Positions 24,401-35,565 of a stretch of DNA of 64,000 nucleotides are shown here, in pieces. Under the pieces are notes generated by a model. The model was given only the letters and a program-made list of their open reading frames with translations. It had not been told where the DNA came from and did no database searches. Source of the stretch: Xiphydria camelus (lineage: Eukaryota; Arthropoda; Insecta; Hymenoptera; Xiphydriidae); the NCBI GenBank assembly GCA_963678675.1, contig OY783195.1:21676283-21740282 (forward strand), read 5' to 3'. Every line of letters starts with the position of its first letter. Position 1 is the first letter of the stretch. A program made the translations under genes and the position numbers.

Positions 24401-25726
24401 ACAACCACGAAAGTCATTTACCGCGAATTATTAAGAGTAGCACCTCGTCTGTGATGGTATACCTGTATATATATAAATATATAGGGAGATGAACTTGACG
24501 GGACCTTCTTATCATGCTTAATCAGAAAGGAATCTGAGAGAAAAGATGTTTATGGATTATTGCTTTTAATCTCCAAGATGCGAAATTATAGGTACAAGTA
24601 TGTTAAAATAAAGTTAGCTAAAGTAACGAGAAATTATACTCGCGTCGTCACTTTTTTTTTTACCTTCTCGTAAGTCTGAGTAGATCATCCAGAAGGAGCC
24701 TCCCTCCGGCGAGGTGTGGTCTCTCGTGTTTCATACAGTCGTGTTTTCGTGTTGGACCTGCGCGGGTCTCCGTTTCGACCCGTGTAAAACACGGACTCGA
24801 AGCCACATCTCACGTTGGGTGTTCCGATACGTTGCCAAACGTCGACCATTAATTCGTTCGCGTGTTCTCTTACCCACCGTGCTGTATAACCGCGCCGATA
24901 TGGCATGAGCGAGACAACGTATGTGTATTTGGCTCCCTCGAGGACAGGGATGCTTCTGCCGGCACGTACGAAGTCTGGTAATGCGGATGACCACTGTTGA
25001 CGTTTGTTTTGCGAGACGCGAAGAAACTAGGTACGTATAGGTAAGTACGTATTTCGCACGGAAATTGTGCCTTTGGTGCGCACCGAACGACTTCTCGTTC
25101 GAAAGACGATGACAAAGAAATGAAAGAGCAGGGAGATGAGGAAGCGCAATGAAAATGGAAAGAAACGTGTGAAACAGCCATTGCACGGGACAAACGAGAA
25201 TAAAGATATGCACTTTCATCGTCCCCTCGTGCGAGAGTGTTGCAATTTCTCAGAGGATAACAATGAAGATTAATGGGTACGAAGACGAAGGTTATTCCGT
25301 GACACACGGTCTTACGATTCGCGTGGATCCTCATAATGGTGAGGAAGAAATAAAACAATAGGGAGGCCGAGAATATTCTAAGCTGCGAGATTTTCGAGGT
25401 GACAAAGGCGACGTGGTTTCTTTCCTCTCCGAGCTTCGGTTTTGTCGAGGAAACGTAATTAGTAGTCGTAAGAAGAGGGGGCGTGATCAAAGCGGAGGGT
25501 ATGCTCGAAGCGATGAGTGCGCTGCATGTGTAGAAATGATAATTCCTTTGTCATTTTTGTCGTGTCTTTGGAATAATGAAGATCCGACCGTGAGAAGGCG
25601 AAGGTTGTTCCAAGCGCACCCCTCGCTGATATCGAACGCACGGATCAACATTGTGGGTAAAGTAATAGCTGCCGGTATTACAAAATATACCGGTAAAGCA
25701 TGCTCGATCATTGAAATGACTACAGC
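21463..25726. other. 4.3 kb non-coding interval
   Basis: It alternates CpG-rich stretches (21.9-23.2 and 24.7-25.7 kb) with an AT-rich stretch (23.2-24.6 kb). I find no motif-bearing frame, splice-consistent exons or inverted repeats. Frames at 24731-25490 on the minus strand have low-complexity composition only. Probably intergenic or intronic host DNA. Confidence 0.4.
23026..23065. repeat. (GA)n-rich simple repeat
   Basis: Runs of GAGAGA interrupted by CATGAC and CAG. Confidence 0.85.
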
Positions 25727-26012
25727 TAAAGCCGGGTTTTCACTAGTCAGCTTCATTGATCAATTTCGTTGAATCTAGGCCATTGAAAGAAAATAGATTA
25801 ATATGAACATCCGTTCAACGATATCGTTCAATGAAAACGCATTTCAATCAAAGTGAAAAGCATTTCTACTTTTGGTTGATCAACGAAATTGATTCAATGA
25901 CATTGAACAGTGATTGCCCGTGAGAACAAGCGTTCAGTCGCATTGATCGGCAAGCGCAACGGCGTCTCGCCCCTATTCTCCAATTTCAGGAGCCTCACGG
26001 GAGGGATCTTCA

Positions 26013-26258
26013 TCAATCAAAGTTCTTCAAATTTTTCTTAATCATTCTTAAATGGTTTTTGTACTTATGTATCCAAGTCATCTCTAGCCAATTCCATTAA
26101 CAGTTTTACTGATACACCTTCATATCTCCGTTTTACAATCCATGGCCTCACCCACCAACACGACGAGGTTTTCTTTTTTTCCGGTTTCTGATAACGTTTT
26201 TCAAATATTCACACATAATAAGAACTCCAGAACGCACAATTTTCTTCTTTGTAGCCAT
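26013..26258 (-). pseudogene. HARBI1-like (PIF/Harbinger) nuclease, N-terminal remnant
   Basis: From an ATG at 26258 the frame gives MATKKKIVRSGVLI. After a frame change it reads WVRPWIVKRRYEGVSVKLL then MELARDDLD, and after another change YKNHLRMIKKN. The order W(V/I)RPW, an L..EL..D spacer and a FLRM/HLRM-type helix matches the N-terminal region of HARBI1-type transposases. No DDE catalytic region is present. At least two frameshifts. Confidence 0.6.
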
Positions 26259-26521
26259 TTTTAAAACTGTCACCTTCTAGACTGAACATTCAATGTCCTT
26301 GAATGATGTAAACGAATTTTTTGCCTTCAATTCTATGTTCAGTTGCATAGATTCAACGACATTGATCAATGAAGTTGAATCTATGCGACTGAACATATTG
26401 TAGAATTGAAGACAAAAAATTCGTTTACATCATTCAAGGACATTGAATACTCAGTCTAGAAGGTGACAGTTTTAAAAATAGCTACAAAGAAGAAAATTGT
26501 GCGTTCTGGAGTTCTTATTAT
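26215..26521. repeat. Inverted duplication of the Harbinger gene start
   Basis: Palindrome of about 150 bp arms, from ATAATAAGAACTCCAGAACG to its inverted copy, centred on TTGATCAATGAAGTTGAATC, which is itself like the outer terminus of the composite. Confidence 0.8.
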
Positions 26522-27337
26522 GGCTTCTCTATACGTTGGCCAATGCGTTCGCCAATGCGTTGGCCAGCATGCTTGCCAACACACTGGCAAGGACATTGAA
26601 ATACTCCTCTACACGTTTGTCAATGCGTTCGCCAATGAGCTGACCAGCGTGCTGGCCAACGCACTGGTAAGGACATGGAATTCAGTTTGTTTCGACGCAG
26701 GCCAATATTAACAACTGCACTGCAACAATCGAAAGTCGCAAAATTGACAAATAAATAATATATTTGTCACTTTAATTGTTGACAAACCCTTAATCCTTAT
26801 CGTACAAATATAAATAATTTTGTTACTAAATTCTTTTAACAGACCTATAAAGTAGTCCTATAGTTTTTGCGGAGTTTACATAGATCGCATACATCTTCAA
26901 CACATTAGTGTTAAATTTAGCATAGAAATTTTGCATTCTAAAACACTGACTTGATCCTGCTACTATTGAAAATAGAATTATGTAGAGTCTCTCGGGAAGT
27001 GTTAAAATCAGTGCCATTTTAATATGGACATGATCACTTCTTTTAAATCGAAGATACTGCTAGTACAATGGAAATTAGCAGTGTGTTCAGTGTCAAAATG
27101 AATATAAAAATTTCGCCTCGGGTGCGACAGCTATTCACATACTAGGCCAATGCAGCCAACGCACGTGTGGACGCGGCTACCAACGTCCGCCAGCTCCAAG
27201 GCCAACGCCTTTGATGTGTCTTCAAAAACCGACACCACGATGGATCAGTCGCCAATGCTTGGCCCAGCTCTGCCAACGTTGGTACAATGCCGCCAATATC
27301 ACCAATAGCCCCCTCTACACGTTGGCCAATGCCAGGG
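26522..27337. mobile_element. GCCAATGCG repeat element, copy 1 (right end lost)
   Basis: It begins GGCTTCTCTATACGTTGGCC and contains runs of degenerate GCCAATGCG units, then an AT-rich body shared with the copy at 33793-34654. Its right end is interrupted by the MITE at 27338. Confidence 0.75.
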
Positions 27338-27515
27338 CCAGTTTACATTGGTCGAGTAACTCGGCCCAGTGACTGGGCCCAGTTACTCGACCGCTTACTT
27401 ACCTGCTTAACCACTCGACTCACTCACTCGCCCAATCGTTTACATTAGTCGAGTAGACCTGCTTTTCTTCACTCGCCCTTCTACTCGTCCATCTACTCAA
27501 CCAATGTAAACTAGG
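27338..27515. mobile_element. Small TIR MITE (CCAGTTTACATTGG end)
   Basis: CCAGTTTACATTGGTCGAGT and CTACTCAACCAATGTAAACT are inverted. The interior is made of CGAGTA/TACTCG units. Confidence 0.65.
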
Positions 27516-28016
27516 CATAACTCCGGAAAGGCAAGCAGATTTCGCGCCGTCCGCTTGGCGCCGTCCGAGGCAAGTGAACGTGCTGAATTTCTGACTGGCT
27601 GACACTTGTCCGAGGATAGCGAGGATAGCGAGCATGACGGTGTCCGTGCCCTCCCGCGAAGCTCCTGCAATTTGAGAACGGTGTCGAGGCAACTTGCTTG
27701 CCGAAGAATACCGCCCGCCTTGCCGTCGCGAGCGGTACCCTCCCGTGAAACTCCTGAAATTGGAGAACAGGGACGAGGCGCCGTTGCGCTTGCCGATCAA
27801 TGCGACTGAACGCTTATTCTCACGGGCAATCACTGTTCAATGTCATTGAATCAATTTCGTTGATCAACCAAAAGTAGAAATGCTTTTCACTTTGATTAAA
27901 ATGCATTTTCATTGAACAATATCGTTGAATGGATGTCTATATTAATCTATTTTCTTTCAATGGCCTAGATTCAACGAAATTGATCAATGAAGTTGACTAG
28001 TGAAAACCCGGCTTTA

Positions 28017-29280
28017 TTAGCGTCCATAGTCGATTATAGAAATTATGATCACCGAAGAAAAGGATTAACAAATTTCTAAAAATGAAATATTTTCCCGCTA
28101 ATTCATACGACGATATTTTTTTAACAAAGAAATTTAAGTTGTCTCGAATTTTATTACGCACCTATTTACAGTTACTTAATTTATTATTTAGCTTACAAAT
28201 TATAATCACTTTTATCGTTTGTTGTTGAGGAAAGTTTATAATTCATAAGCTTTTGCAAATTTCAATATAATTTCAAACGTACATATTGCAAAGATCTAAA
28301 TCGTTTAGTACGAAATGCCATTCGTCCATAAGACGAGCCGCCAAATGAACGTAACTATTATAGAAAGTGGTAAGGCATACATATGCAAACCTACCTAGGC
28401 TTTTCCTCTTACAACGATCCTAAGCTACCTGCCCTAGAGATTTGTCTTACCAGTACTGCGAAACTCTCAATGGCGAAGTACCGGCAGTACATTTCGACGA
28501 GGCGTATTCGAATGCAAAGCAAGCGCAATGAAATATAAACCCCTCTTCGCGAGGGGTTCGACGTAAACGGAGAAAATACGACTCTCGCGGCTCAAAGGTG
28601 CCCGTTTCAAAGGCCGATGGCTGCGCAGCCCACTTATATTAAGCGCCCTCGCTACTCGCAAACGTAGCCATGCGCCCAGGACGTACGGCTATGTAGGTAC
28701 ATGGAATTATTCATGGAAGTAGAGATACCACGTGGTGGAGCAGAAGTGCTACTTGCAGGACGCTTTGAAACTCTAGAACCGGAGCTCGCCGGGTGCGAAG
28801 CCCCTCGCAGGTATTACGATACCGTTTCGCCTCGTTCCAGGAAAGCGTGATGTGTCGGCCAAACTCGTTGACTACGTCAATCACGATTTAACGCCAGCTC
28901 CCTTCCGAACGTGACGCGCCGTGTACGTATTCGGCGTGAAAAAACCTTAATTCCGGAACTACGCGCTCGAAATTCGCCCTATATCCCTCCGCCTCCTTCT
29001 TCTTTCAGTTTTCTATTGGAAAGAACAAAAAATAATTAATGTAATTTATTTCAAGTATTAAGTTCAGTTCAAATAAGGTTACTATATACAGCATTTATGA
29101 GAGAAGCTATGCGTGAGGTCATTCATCGAAATCGTTTTTAAATGTTTATATTTATATTTAAGAAATGGGGTCACATAAGCGACGCCATGGCATTGCCTTT
29201 ATATAAAAGAATATTAGTCATAAGTTAGTCAGTCTTGCGACTGCTCTCGAGGTGAAAAGATTGAACTTAAATACACATAA
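28017..29280. other. Non-coding interval
   Basis: AT-rich, then CpG-rich (28.4-29.0 kb), then AT-rich again. No gene recognised. Confidence 0.4.
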
Positions 29281-30580
29281 TAACACAGGCCGACATTTTG
29301 AAACTTTTGAAAAGTTACGCAAAGAAAACTCACTATTTCTGACTAATTTTGGGTCGCTGAATGCGAATATGATAACCGTTTTTCTCCATTAGCTCGTATT
29401 TTTGTGTAACGCATAGTGGCCAATTTTACCATACAATTTACTGGGCAAAATAAACTATTATCAAGGTTACCAGCTAAAAAACTATTTATTGTGTCAGTAG
29501 GTATATCAGAATTACATACAGAATATTTTACAATATCTATTTTAATAAAAATGTGTAAATAAAACCATCAGTTTTACTTACTTCTTCTTTTTATGAGAGA
29601 AACGCCGGATCTTCTCTTTTCACCGACTAGCAATAGTCTCCCATCATCGCAGGGTCCCAACGTCCGTGATATCGAGTTTCCATCGTTCTTATGTCCTGGT
29701 GAAATCGCTCTCTCATTTCGTCGCTAACATCTTCAAGATTTTCCGAAAAGAAATTGAGGTGTGAGTGAAGAAAGTGGATTTTCAAAAACATGCGACATCC
29801 CAAAGCTTCATATGCGACCAGAAGTTGCTGCACCAGAGCTTCGTAATTTTCATTTTTATTTTTGCCCTAAAAACTTTTAATAATAACTCTGTTTAAACAA
29901 ATTATCATGCATCAATTTTCGAATATCAGGTCCTATAAAAATTCCTTCCTTTAATTTAGCATCACTTAATTTTGGAAAGAACTGTCTAAGGTTGCTAAAT
30001 CCTTCACCCTCTTTGGCCATAGCTTTGACGAAATTCTTCATGAGGCCCAACTTATGAAGAGGTGGCAGCAGTAACTTGGCTAGATCGACCAGAGGCTTAT
30101 ACTTGACCTTGTTGGTACCGGGCTTAAATGACTCTCTAGGGGGCCACTCTTTTTGTAAGAAATGTTGTTGTAGTCCGGTCTGTCAGACTGTGCGCATCTA
30201 CTGGAAGGTTAAATCTGGTGGAAGGGACACAAGTGTCAAGTGTTTAAAGTGGCGCAACACGGCAGGCAAAATAATCACGAATTCCTTTCTCAACCGTCCT
30301 CCCCATTATCCACTCTTTATTATATAGATGCCAATGACAAAGTTCTTACGCCTTTTGCCCTCAAAATGATATATAATATTTTTCTCATTTAAATAGCCAT
30401 TACCGAACCGGTTATTTTGATAAAACCTCAAGTCGACCCTTAAAAATACGGCAAAAATGGTAACTACGCATAATGCCAAATTACGAGCTAAACGGTTATC
30501 ATTTTCGTAATCAGCGACCCAAAATTAGTCGGTAACTGTGGTTCTCCGTTCTGTAACTAAACTGACGTCGGCTTGTGTAA
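29281..30580. mobile_element. Old 1.3 kb TIR element
   Basis: The ends TAACACAGGCCGAC and GTCGGCTTGTGTAA are inverted. Longer arms are recognisable through GACTAATTTTGGGTCGCTGA and its inverted copy and ATGATAACCGTTT. It encloses a degenerate protein-coding stretch on the minus strand. Confidence 0.65.
29627..30165 (-). pseudogene. Element protein of the RFHQDI family, broken
   Basis: In order on the minus strand: KEWPPRESFKPGTNKVKYKP, LVDLAKLLLPPLHKLGLMKN, FPKLSDAKLKEGIFIGPDIR, then after in-frame stops KIHFLHSHLNFF and RERFHQDIRTMETRYHGRWD, ending MMGDYC and a TAG where relatives usually have tryptophan. This order (PPLHxKLGLMK, GIFxGPxIR, LHSHL, RFHQDI) is a recurrent uncharacterised arthropod and cnidarian protein family, in my recollection transposon-linked. 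A stretch between GPDIR and LHSHL is missing and at least two stops interrupt it. Confidence 0.7.
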
Positions 30581-30582
30581 TT

Positions 30583-31884
30583 GCTCTACATTTTAAATCT
30601 TTTATTATAATTTAAACCTGGCCTGCTTCCTTCCAAAACCCAATAGTCTCGCTGATATGTATACGTCCTCTCTCGGTGTGTATCTCATTTTGTAATTGAG
30701 CCGCGTGAAAATTACGTTCCAGTGCGCGTCGTAAATTCTCCTCCGTTGCTTCTTCCTTAACGAGCGTCCCTATACTTGCATCTCGGCAACCTCGTCACGT
30801 TGATTCATCGGAAAATAAAATATCAACGCCATCGCGCCAACAGCCGCGGAAAGTACGTCACCGCAGGTACGTCATTCACGTTGCGGACATGTGGAGCGGA
30901 TTACCTCTGGTGAGATCCACCGATGTTATTTCGGGAGAATGAAAAAAACTCAGAGGATCAGACTCGAAGCCGACGAGGGAAGCGTTCACGCGTCAAGAGG
31001 GAACGAGAAGTTCGTGCTTTCGACGTGTGAACGGAGCTAGTTAAGGGCTGACTCCGTGTACACCGGGCATAACTGGATGCGACCCATGACCCCGAGCTGC
31101 GGGGGGGGGGGGGTCGCACGAGTATGAGGGTGGATTTCCTTGACAAATAGCAGGGACAGATGCGAAATGCGCCCGAAGCGAGACCCTGGATGAAGCGGAA
31201 GAATGTCCCTGCCACTTCCACACCGGCGATAACGCTCGGAGGTCCTCGAAGCCAGGACCACTACACGCCGGAAAATCGCTAACTGCGGCAACTGCGCGTG
31301 ATGTGTTATATACCAGCCGTTTTCTCAACTTTCTCCCTTTTCTCTGTCCTTTTCTTCCTGGCAATTCTATTTTTCCAGAGAGAAAATAGTTGCGCCCGAG
31401 ATAAGGAAGAAACAAGCGTAAGTTGAGAATGAAAGAGAGGAAGAAAGACGCCAGGTTTCGCGCGCGAGTGCACGGGTCGCAAGCTATTTTCCTTTATATT
31501 AAATCCCCGACGATGCTGCAAAGTTCGCGCGCAACGGCAGGTATTAACTCGAAAGGAACTAATAATCCCTCGCGCGGAGTCGAGGTATTCGCGTTATTAT
31601 CATTTTCGGATGAGAGGCTGTGAGAACAATTATACGTTCAACGCAAATTGATTCCAAAATTTCGGTTACGCTCGTGACCCACATCGCAAAGTGAATCAGG
31701 ATTATACCCACCCAAATGGTTTATTCAGTTCCTGGGGTGTAATATAGTTACATCGTGAGAATAAGTCACGGGACTCTTCACTCGCACTTCAGTCCCGTTC
31801 GGCTTCATGAATAATTGACGTAACGATCGTTTCAGTCTCGCTGAATGTGTCTATATACATAGTTATATTGACATGGATTCGTTA
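30583..31884. other. CpG-rich non-coding DNA with a poly-G tract
   Basis: No motif-bearing frame. A run of 13 G lies at 31101-31113. Overlapping frames at 30958-31623 are compositional. Confidence 0.4.
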
Positions 31885-31886
31885 TA

Positions 31887-32110
31887 CACTGAGAAAAAAA
31901 TGTACTTGATCGAAATAAACGTGCCGTTGGATAAGTCCCAAGAGCGTATTTATTCGATTTAAATGAATATCAATTTGATTCAAATAACATCTAATTAATT
32001 CAATAATCTAATATTTGCGTCCAACCGATATTCATTTAAATCGAATAAATACGCTCTCGGGACTATCCAAAGGCACGTTTATTTCGATCAAGTAAATTTT
32101 TTTCTCCGTG
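31887..32110. mobile_element. TA-flanked palindromic MITE (CACTGAGAAAAAA end)
   Basis: The ends CACTGAGAAAAAAATGTACT and TTTTTTTCTCCGTG carry TA on both sides. The arms are over 90 bp and include ATTTATTCGATTTAAATGAA and its mirror. A stray right end of the same type lies near 60355-60415. Confidence 0.85.
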
Positions 32111-32748
32111 TAAGATATACGTAACCGCTGCGTATATAAGAGAAAGTCGCCAAATTTGAACCACTTCCGATATTTTTCAATAAATGTCGAAAATGAGATA
32201 TCTCAGAGAAATAACAACACACAGAGATAATAAGACATTATGTAGGTATACTTCAAATTCACGTAATTCACACAAATGTCAGAAAAATATTTTACAAAGT
32301 CAAGGAACCATAAAAACTTGAAGTATGCATTCGGTCCAATCAAGGAGACTGGTTGTCTAGAATGAACCGGTGGATTCCTACAGTGAACCGCTCGCTAAAT
32401 TGTCATAAAAGGGATAAGTATCCCTTTTCAAAAATTAAAGTAAATGTATACAAATTCCATGAACTGTAAATATTCTTCTAGAAAATATAAATAGTGAAAA
32501 ACGATCACCTCAGTTATTAATAAGTAATAGTTTATTCACCAAAATAGTAAAACATAAATAGAAAATTTAATTTCGTTTTGTTATTATACCGTCGCTTAGC
32601 TGAGCCTGCGTTCAATCTAGGAAACTGAATGAGGTACAATCTGAGAAACTTTACCGAATTACTAAACACGTGTCGCCAAACTTCGATGACGGCACAAATC
32701 TTTAAAACATGGACGTCCCTCGTATTATAATACATACAGCAAGACTCC

Positions 32749-32787
32749 TATTATTTCGCCATCTACAGAGGGACTGGCGAAATAATA
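32749..32787. repeat. 13 bp stem hairpin
   Basis: TATTATTTCGCCA and its exact inverted copy are separated by 13 bases. It lies downstream of the helicase remnant, where Helitrons carry a terminal hairpin, but no CTRR end is visible right after it. Confidence 0.5.
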
Positions 32788-32929
32788 AACGACTAGTGAT
32801 GCGCCGCGACCGAGGCCGCGATTCGTGGCCTTATATGTGTCAATTAAGGCTAAAGAATCGAAAGTATTCAAAATGCGTTTAGCCTGCTTATTCTTATTTT
32901 TATTTATCATAAGCAGTTTCCAGGCTGCA

Positions 32930-33360
32930 ATTAATGATTCAAAAATTTGTCGAAGAAACACAACAAATTAAAAAACTTTAAGACAACTAATTTTAATATA
33001 TCTTCCTCAATTTTTTTAGCATTAGGATCAGCACGCTTATTCTTAGTTAGTTCAATAACTTTTAATTGCTTACATGAATTAGAGTATTTAATGCTCAATG
33101 TAATTATTTCATTAGCGTGAAATGCATCTCCTCCAAGCAAAATTATTTTTCCGCCAAACGGATTAGAATTACGCATACCTCACAGCAGTATTTCTTTCCA
33201 CGCAATATTTTTAACTTTACTATTTTCCCTACTTTTTGGAAGCAATACTTTAATGCATTTCCATGATGATGTCCTTGATAATGCTACGTATAGTTGTCCG
33301 TGACTAAACACTTCATTTCTAAGATCAATCCCAATACCGTGCTCAACACACGTAGTAATT
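32930..33360 (-). pseudogene. Helitron PIF1-like helicase fragments in scrambled order
   Basis: Reading the minus strand from 33360: CVEHGIGIDLRNEVFSHGQL then YVALSRTSSWKCIKV and VKNIAWKEILL followed by a stop at 33180-33182. This is the C-terminal end of Helitron RepHel. Next comes NPFGGKIILLGGD (Walker B region) and IKYSN...KVIELTKNKRADPN, which belongs N-terminal to the first piece. The segment after LGGD lacks the usual FRQxLPV run. The helicase would unwind DNA in rolling-circle transposition; here it is dead. Confidence 0.85.
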
Positions 33361-33570
33361 TTTTAATTAGTAATTTTATAAATAATTTTTGGGGAGCTCT
33401 TACACATAGTAGAATACATTTAAACCATAGAAACCCAAAAAAATGGATATTTTTTTTGGGAGGGAATGGGTTAACCATAAAAACTTCAAGTATGCGAAAA
33501 GTGAGTTCGCCATTTCAACCTGGAGTCGGCCTGTGAACTCGTCAGTAAGGCTAGGCCCACTCCTGCCATA

Positions 33571-33769
33571 AGGGGAGGTTACACGTTCAGTCTGGCATCA
33601 GTTCAGTCTTCGACCTTGGATTGATGGTAGACTGACAGTCTGTATTTAAAGTAATGGAATATCCGTCAGTCCGATCCATCAATCAACGCATTTACACGAT
33701 CAGTTTTTCGTCAGTTCAGTCCATGACTGTGGTAATACTGATGCCAGACTGAGCGTGTAACCTCCCCCT
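33571..33769. mobile_element. TA-flanked MITE, 199 bp
   Basis: AGGGGAGGTTACACGTTCAG and its inverted copy ending in CCTCCCCCT, with TA on both sides. Internal TCAGT units are repeated. Confidence 0.8.
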
Positions 33770-33792
33770 TAGATGTTCTGTGGTCCTCTTAT

Positions 33793-34654
33793 GGCTCCTC
33801 TACACGTTGGCCAATGCGCTTGCCAATGCGTTGGCCAGCGTGCTCGCCAATGCACTGGCAAGGACATTGGAAACTCCTCTACACGCTGGCCAATGCGCTC
33901 GCCAATGCGTCCGCCAATACGCTGGCCAGCGCGCTAGCCAACGCACTGGCAAGGACATGGAATTCAGTTTATTTCGACGCAGGCCAATATGAACAACTGC
34001 ACTGCAACAATTTGAAGCCGCAAAATTGGCAAATAAATAATATATTTGTCACCTTAATTGTTGACAAACCCTTGATCCTTATCGTACAAATATAAATAAT
34101 TTTATTACTAAATTCTTTTAACAGACCTATAAAGTAGTCCTATAGTTTTTGCGGAGTTTACATAGATCGCATACATCTTTAACACATCGGTGTTAAATTG
34201 AGTATAATTTTGCGTTCTAAAACACTGACTTGATCCTGCTACTACTGAAAATTGAATTATGTACAGTCTGTCAGAAGTATTAAAATCAGTGCCATTTTAA
34301 TATGGATATGAACACTTCTTTTAAATCGAACATACTGCTAGTGCAATGAAAATTAGCAGTGTCTTCAATGTCAAAATGAATATACAAATTTCGCCTCGGG
34401 TGCGACAGCTATTCACATACTAGGCCAATGCGGCCAACGTGTGGACGCGACACCAACGTCCGCCAGCTCCAAGGCCAACGCCTTTGATCTGTCTTCAAAA
34501 ACCGACACCACGACGGATCGGTCGCCAACGCTTGGCCCAGCTCCGCCAACGCTGGTGCCATGCCGCCAATATCACCAATAGCCCCGTCTACACGCTGGCC
34601 AATGTGCATTGGCCAGCGTGCTTGCCAATGCATTGGCCAACGTGTAGAGGGGCC
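33793..34654. mobile_element. GCCAATGCG repeat element, complete copy
   Basis: The left end GGCTCCTCTACACGTTGGCC is mirrored by GGCCAACGTGTAGAGGGGCC on the right. Both ends expand into strings of degenerate GCCAATGCG/GCCAGCGTG units, and the 400 bp body is shared with 26522-27337. It encodes no protein; repeat frames such as LANALANALA are artefacts of the tandem unit. Confidence 0.8.
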
Positions 34655-34779
34655 TTTATATAGTAACTCACCGTTGGACTACCGAGAGCCGAGAGCCATC
34701 TGGCGTCAGGCCGCCACAACAGTGAAGGCCATATTTACATATCAGGACAACTCAGGTTTTAGAGAAAAATCCCTTTACA

Positions 34780-34900
34780 AGTCTTCTTAGACTTCACAAG
34801 GTCTACTCAGTTTTTAACAGGTCAAAATATTCGACCCGGGATGCTGTTAGATCTTACTAGGCTACTTTAGGTTTTGCCAGTACAAAAAACTTGACCCGGG
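34780..34900. repeat. Two tandem right-end fragments of the CCCGAGTCGAA family
   Basis: TATTCGACCCGGG ends at 34840 and ACTTGACCCGGG ends at 34900, each preceded by TACT/TAGG-rich subterminal sequence like that of the 58904-60344 element. No matching left ends are seen. Confidence 0.5.
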
Positions 34901-35354
34901 TATACACTCTAGAGTCTACAGAGCACTGTACAGAATATCGTCCTATGATCAACTTCTTCGTAATTATACGGCATGTAACACATTTTGCTAGAACACATCC
35001 AAAAGACAAATTTCATCGAACACACTTCTGACGTTTATGACAGAGCGACGTGTCTTGTCATGCCGTTCCCAGGAACGTGTAACTAAAGCCAAATAAAGAT
35101 AGGTTGAGCTTCGTATCTACAATGAACTTTGCACTTGTATAATGGAAGGCCTTAGAAGTGCAATATAAATTGTATATTACGTAATAACCAAAATTCGTAG
35201 GATGTAGAGGCTCATAAGAGACAAAATTAAAGAAAAATAGAACCTCAAGATCCATAAGAGGTACGCACAGAATTATTCAGGCCTTCAGTAGGATAATAGG
35301 GATTAAGAGGACCTAAAGAGAGGTTCTATTTGAAATCGAAAAGATTTTAAGTAT

Positions 35355-35563
35355 CTCGAGTCGAAATTTTAAACACTCTTTTAGGCTTACAATAAGTCAA
35401 TTTTCCATTGTATTGAAACTCTATGTTGAGTCTAAAATGGTCCATTGATGAATATTTCACTAACTTTAGATTCAAAGTAGGAGCTTATAGGCTGAGTCGG
35501 GCAAATCGGTAAGCCGAATGGAGCTTTAAGAGCATCAAAGTAGGGGTACAATTTCGACTCGGG
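35355..35563. mobile_element. 209 bp mini-element of the CCCGAGTCGAA family
   Basis: The left end CTCGAGTCGAAATTTTAAAC and right end ATTTCGACTCGGG are flanked by AT on both sides (35353-35354 and 35564-35565). Same terminus as the 8.1 kb element, no coding content. Confidence 0.6.
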
Positions 35564-35565
35564 AT

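Larger units (their letters stand above)
25729..28014. mobile_element. 2.29 kb composite element, Harbinger-derived
   Basis: The arms 25729-26005 and 27738-28014 (277 bp each) are inverted copies beginning AAGCCGGGTTTTCACTAGTC, with TA outside each. Inside lie a HARBI1-like N-terminal remnant, an inverted duplication of that remnant's start, a GCCAATGCG-type repeat element and a small MITE. Part of the inner arm is also duplicated in direct orientation at about 27649-27705. Confidence 0.8.
32306..33495. repeat. 23 bp direct repeats bracketing the Helitron fragments
   Basis: AACCATAAAAACTTGAAGTA(TGC) at 32306-32328 recurs with one mismatch at 33473-33495. The intervening 1.14 kb contains the helicase pieces. 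This may be a target duplication or a chance duplication. Confidence 0.45.

Noticed and set aside
24731..25490. Long minus-strand frames of 162 and 206 codons
   Set aside because: No domain, poor composition, overlapping frames on both strands; explained by base composition.
32749..32787. Hairpin as the Helitron 3-prime terminus
   Set aside because: No CTRR end follows within the expected 10-12 bases on the minus strand, so only a hairpin is recorded.
33780..34095. Repetitive frames reading LANALANALA and QCARQCVRQ
   Set aside because: They are translations of the degenerate GCCAATGCG tandem unit in different frames.
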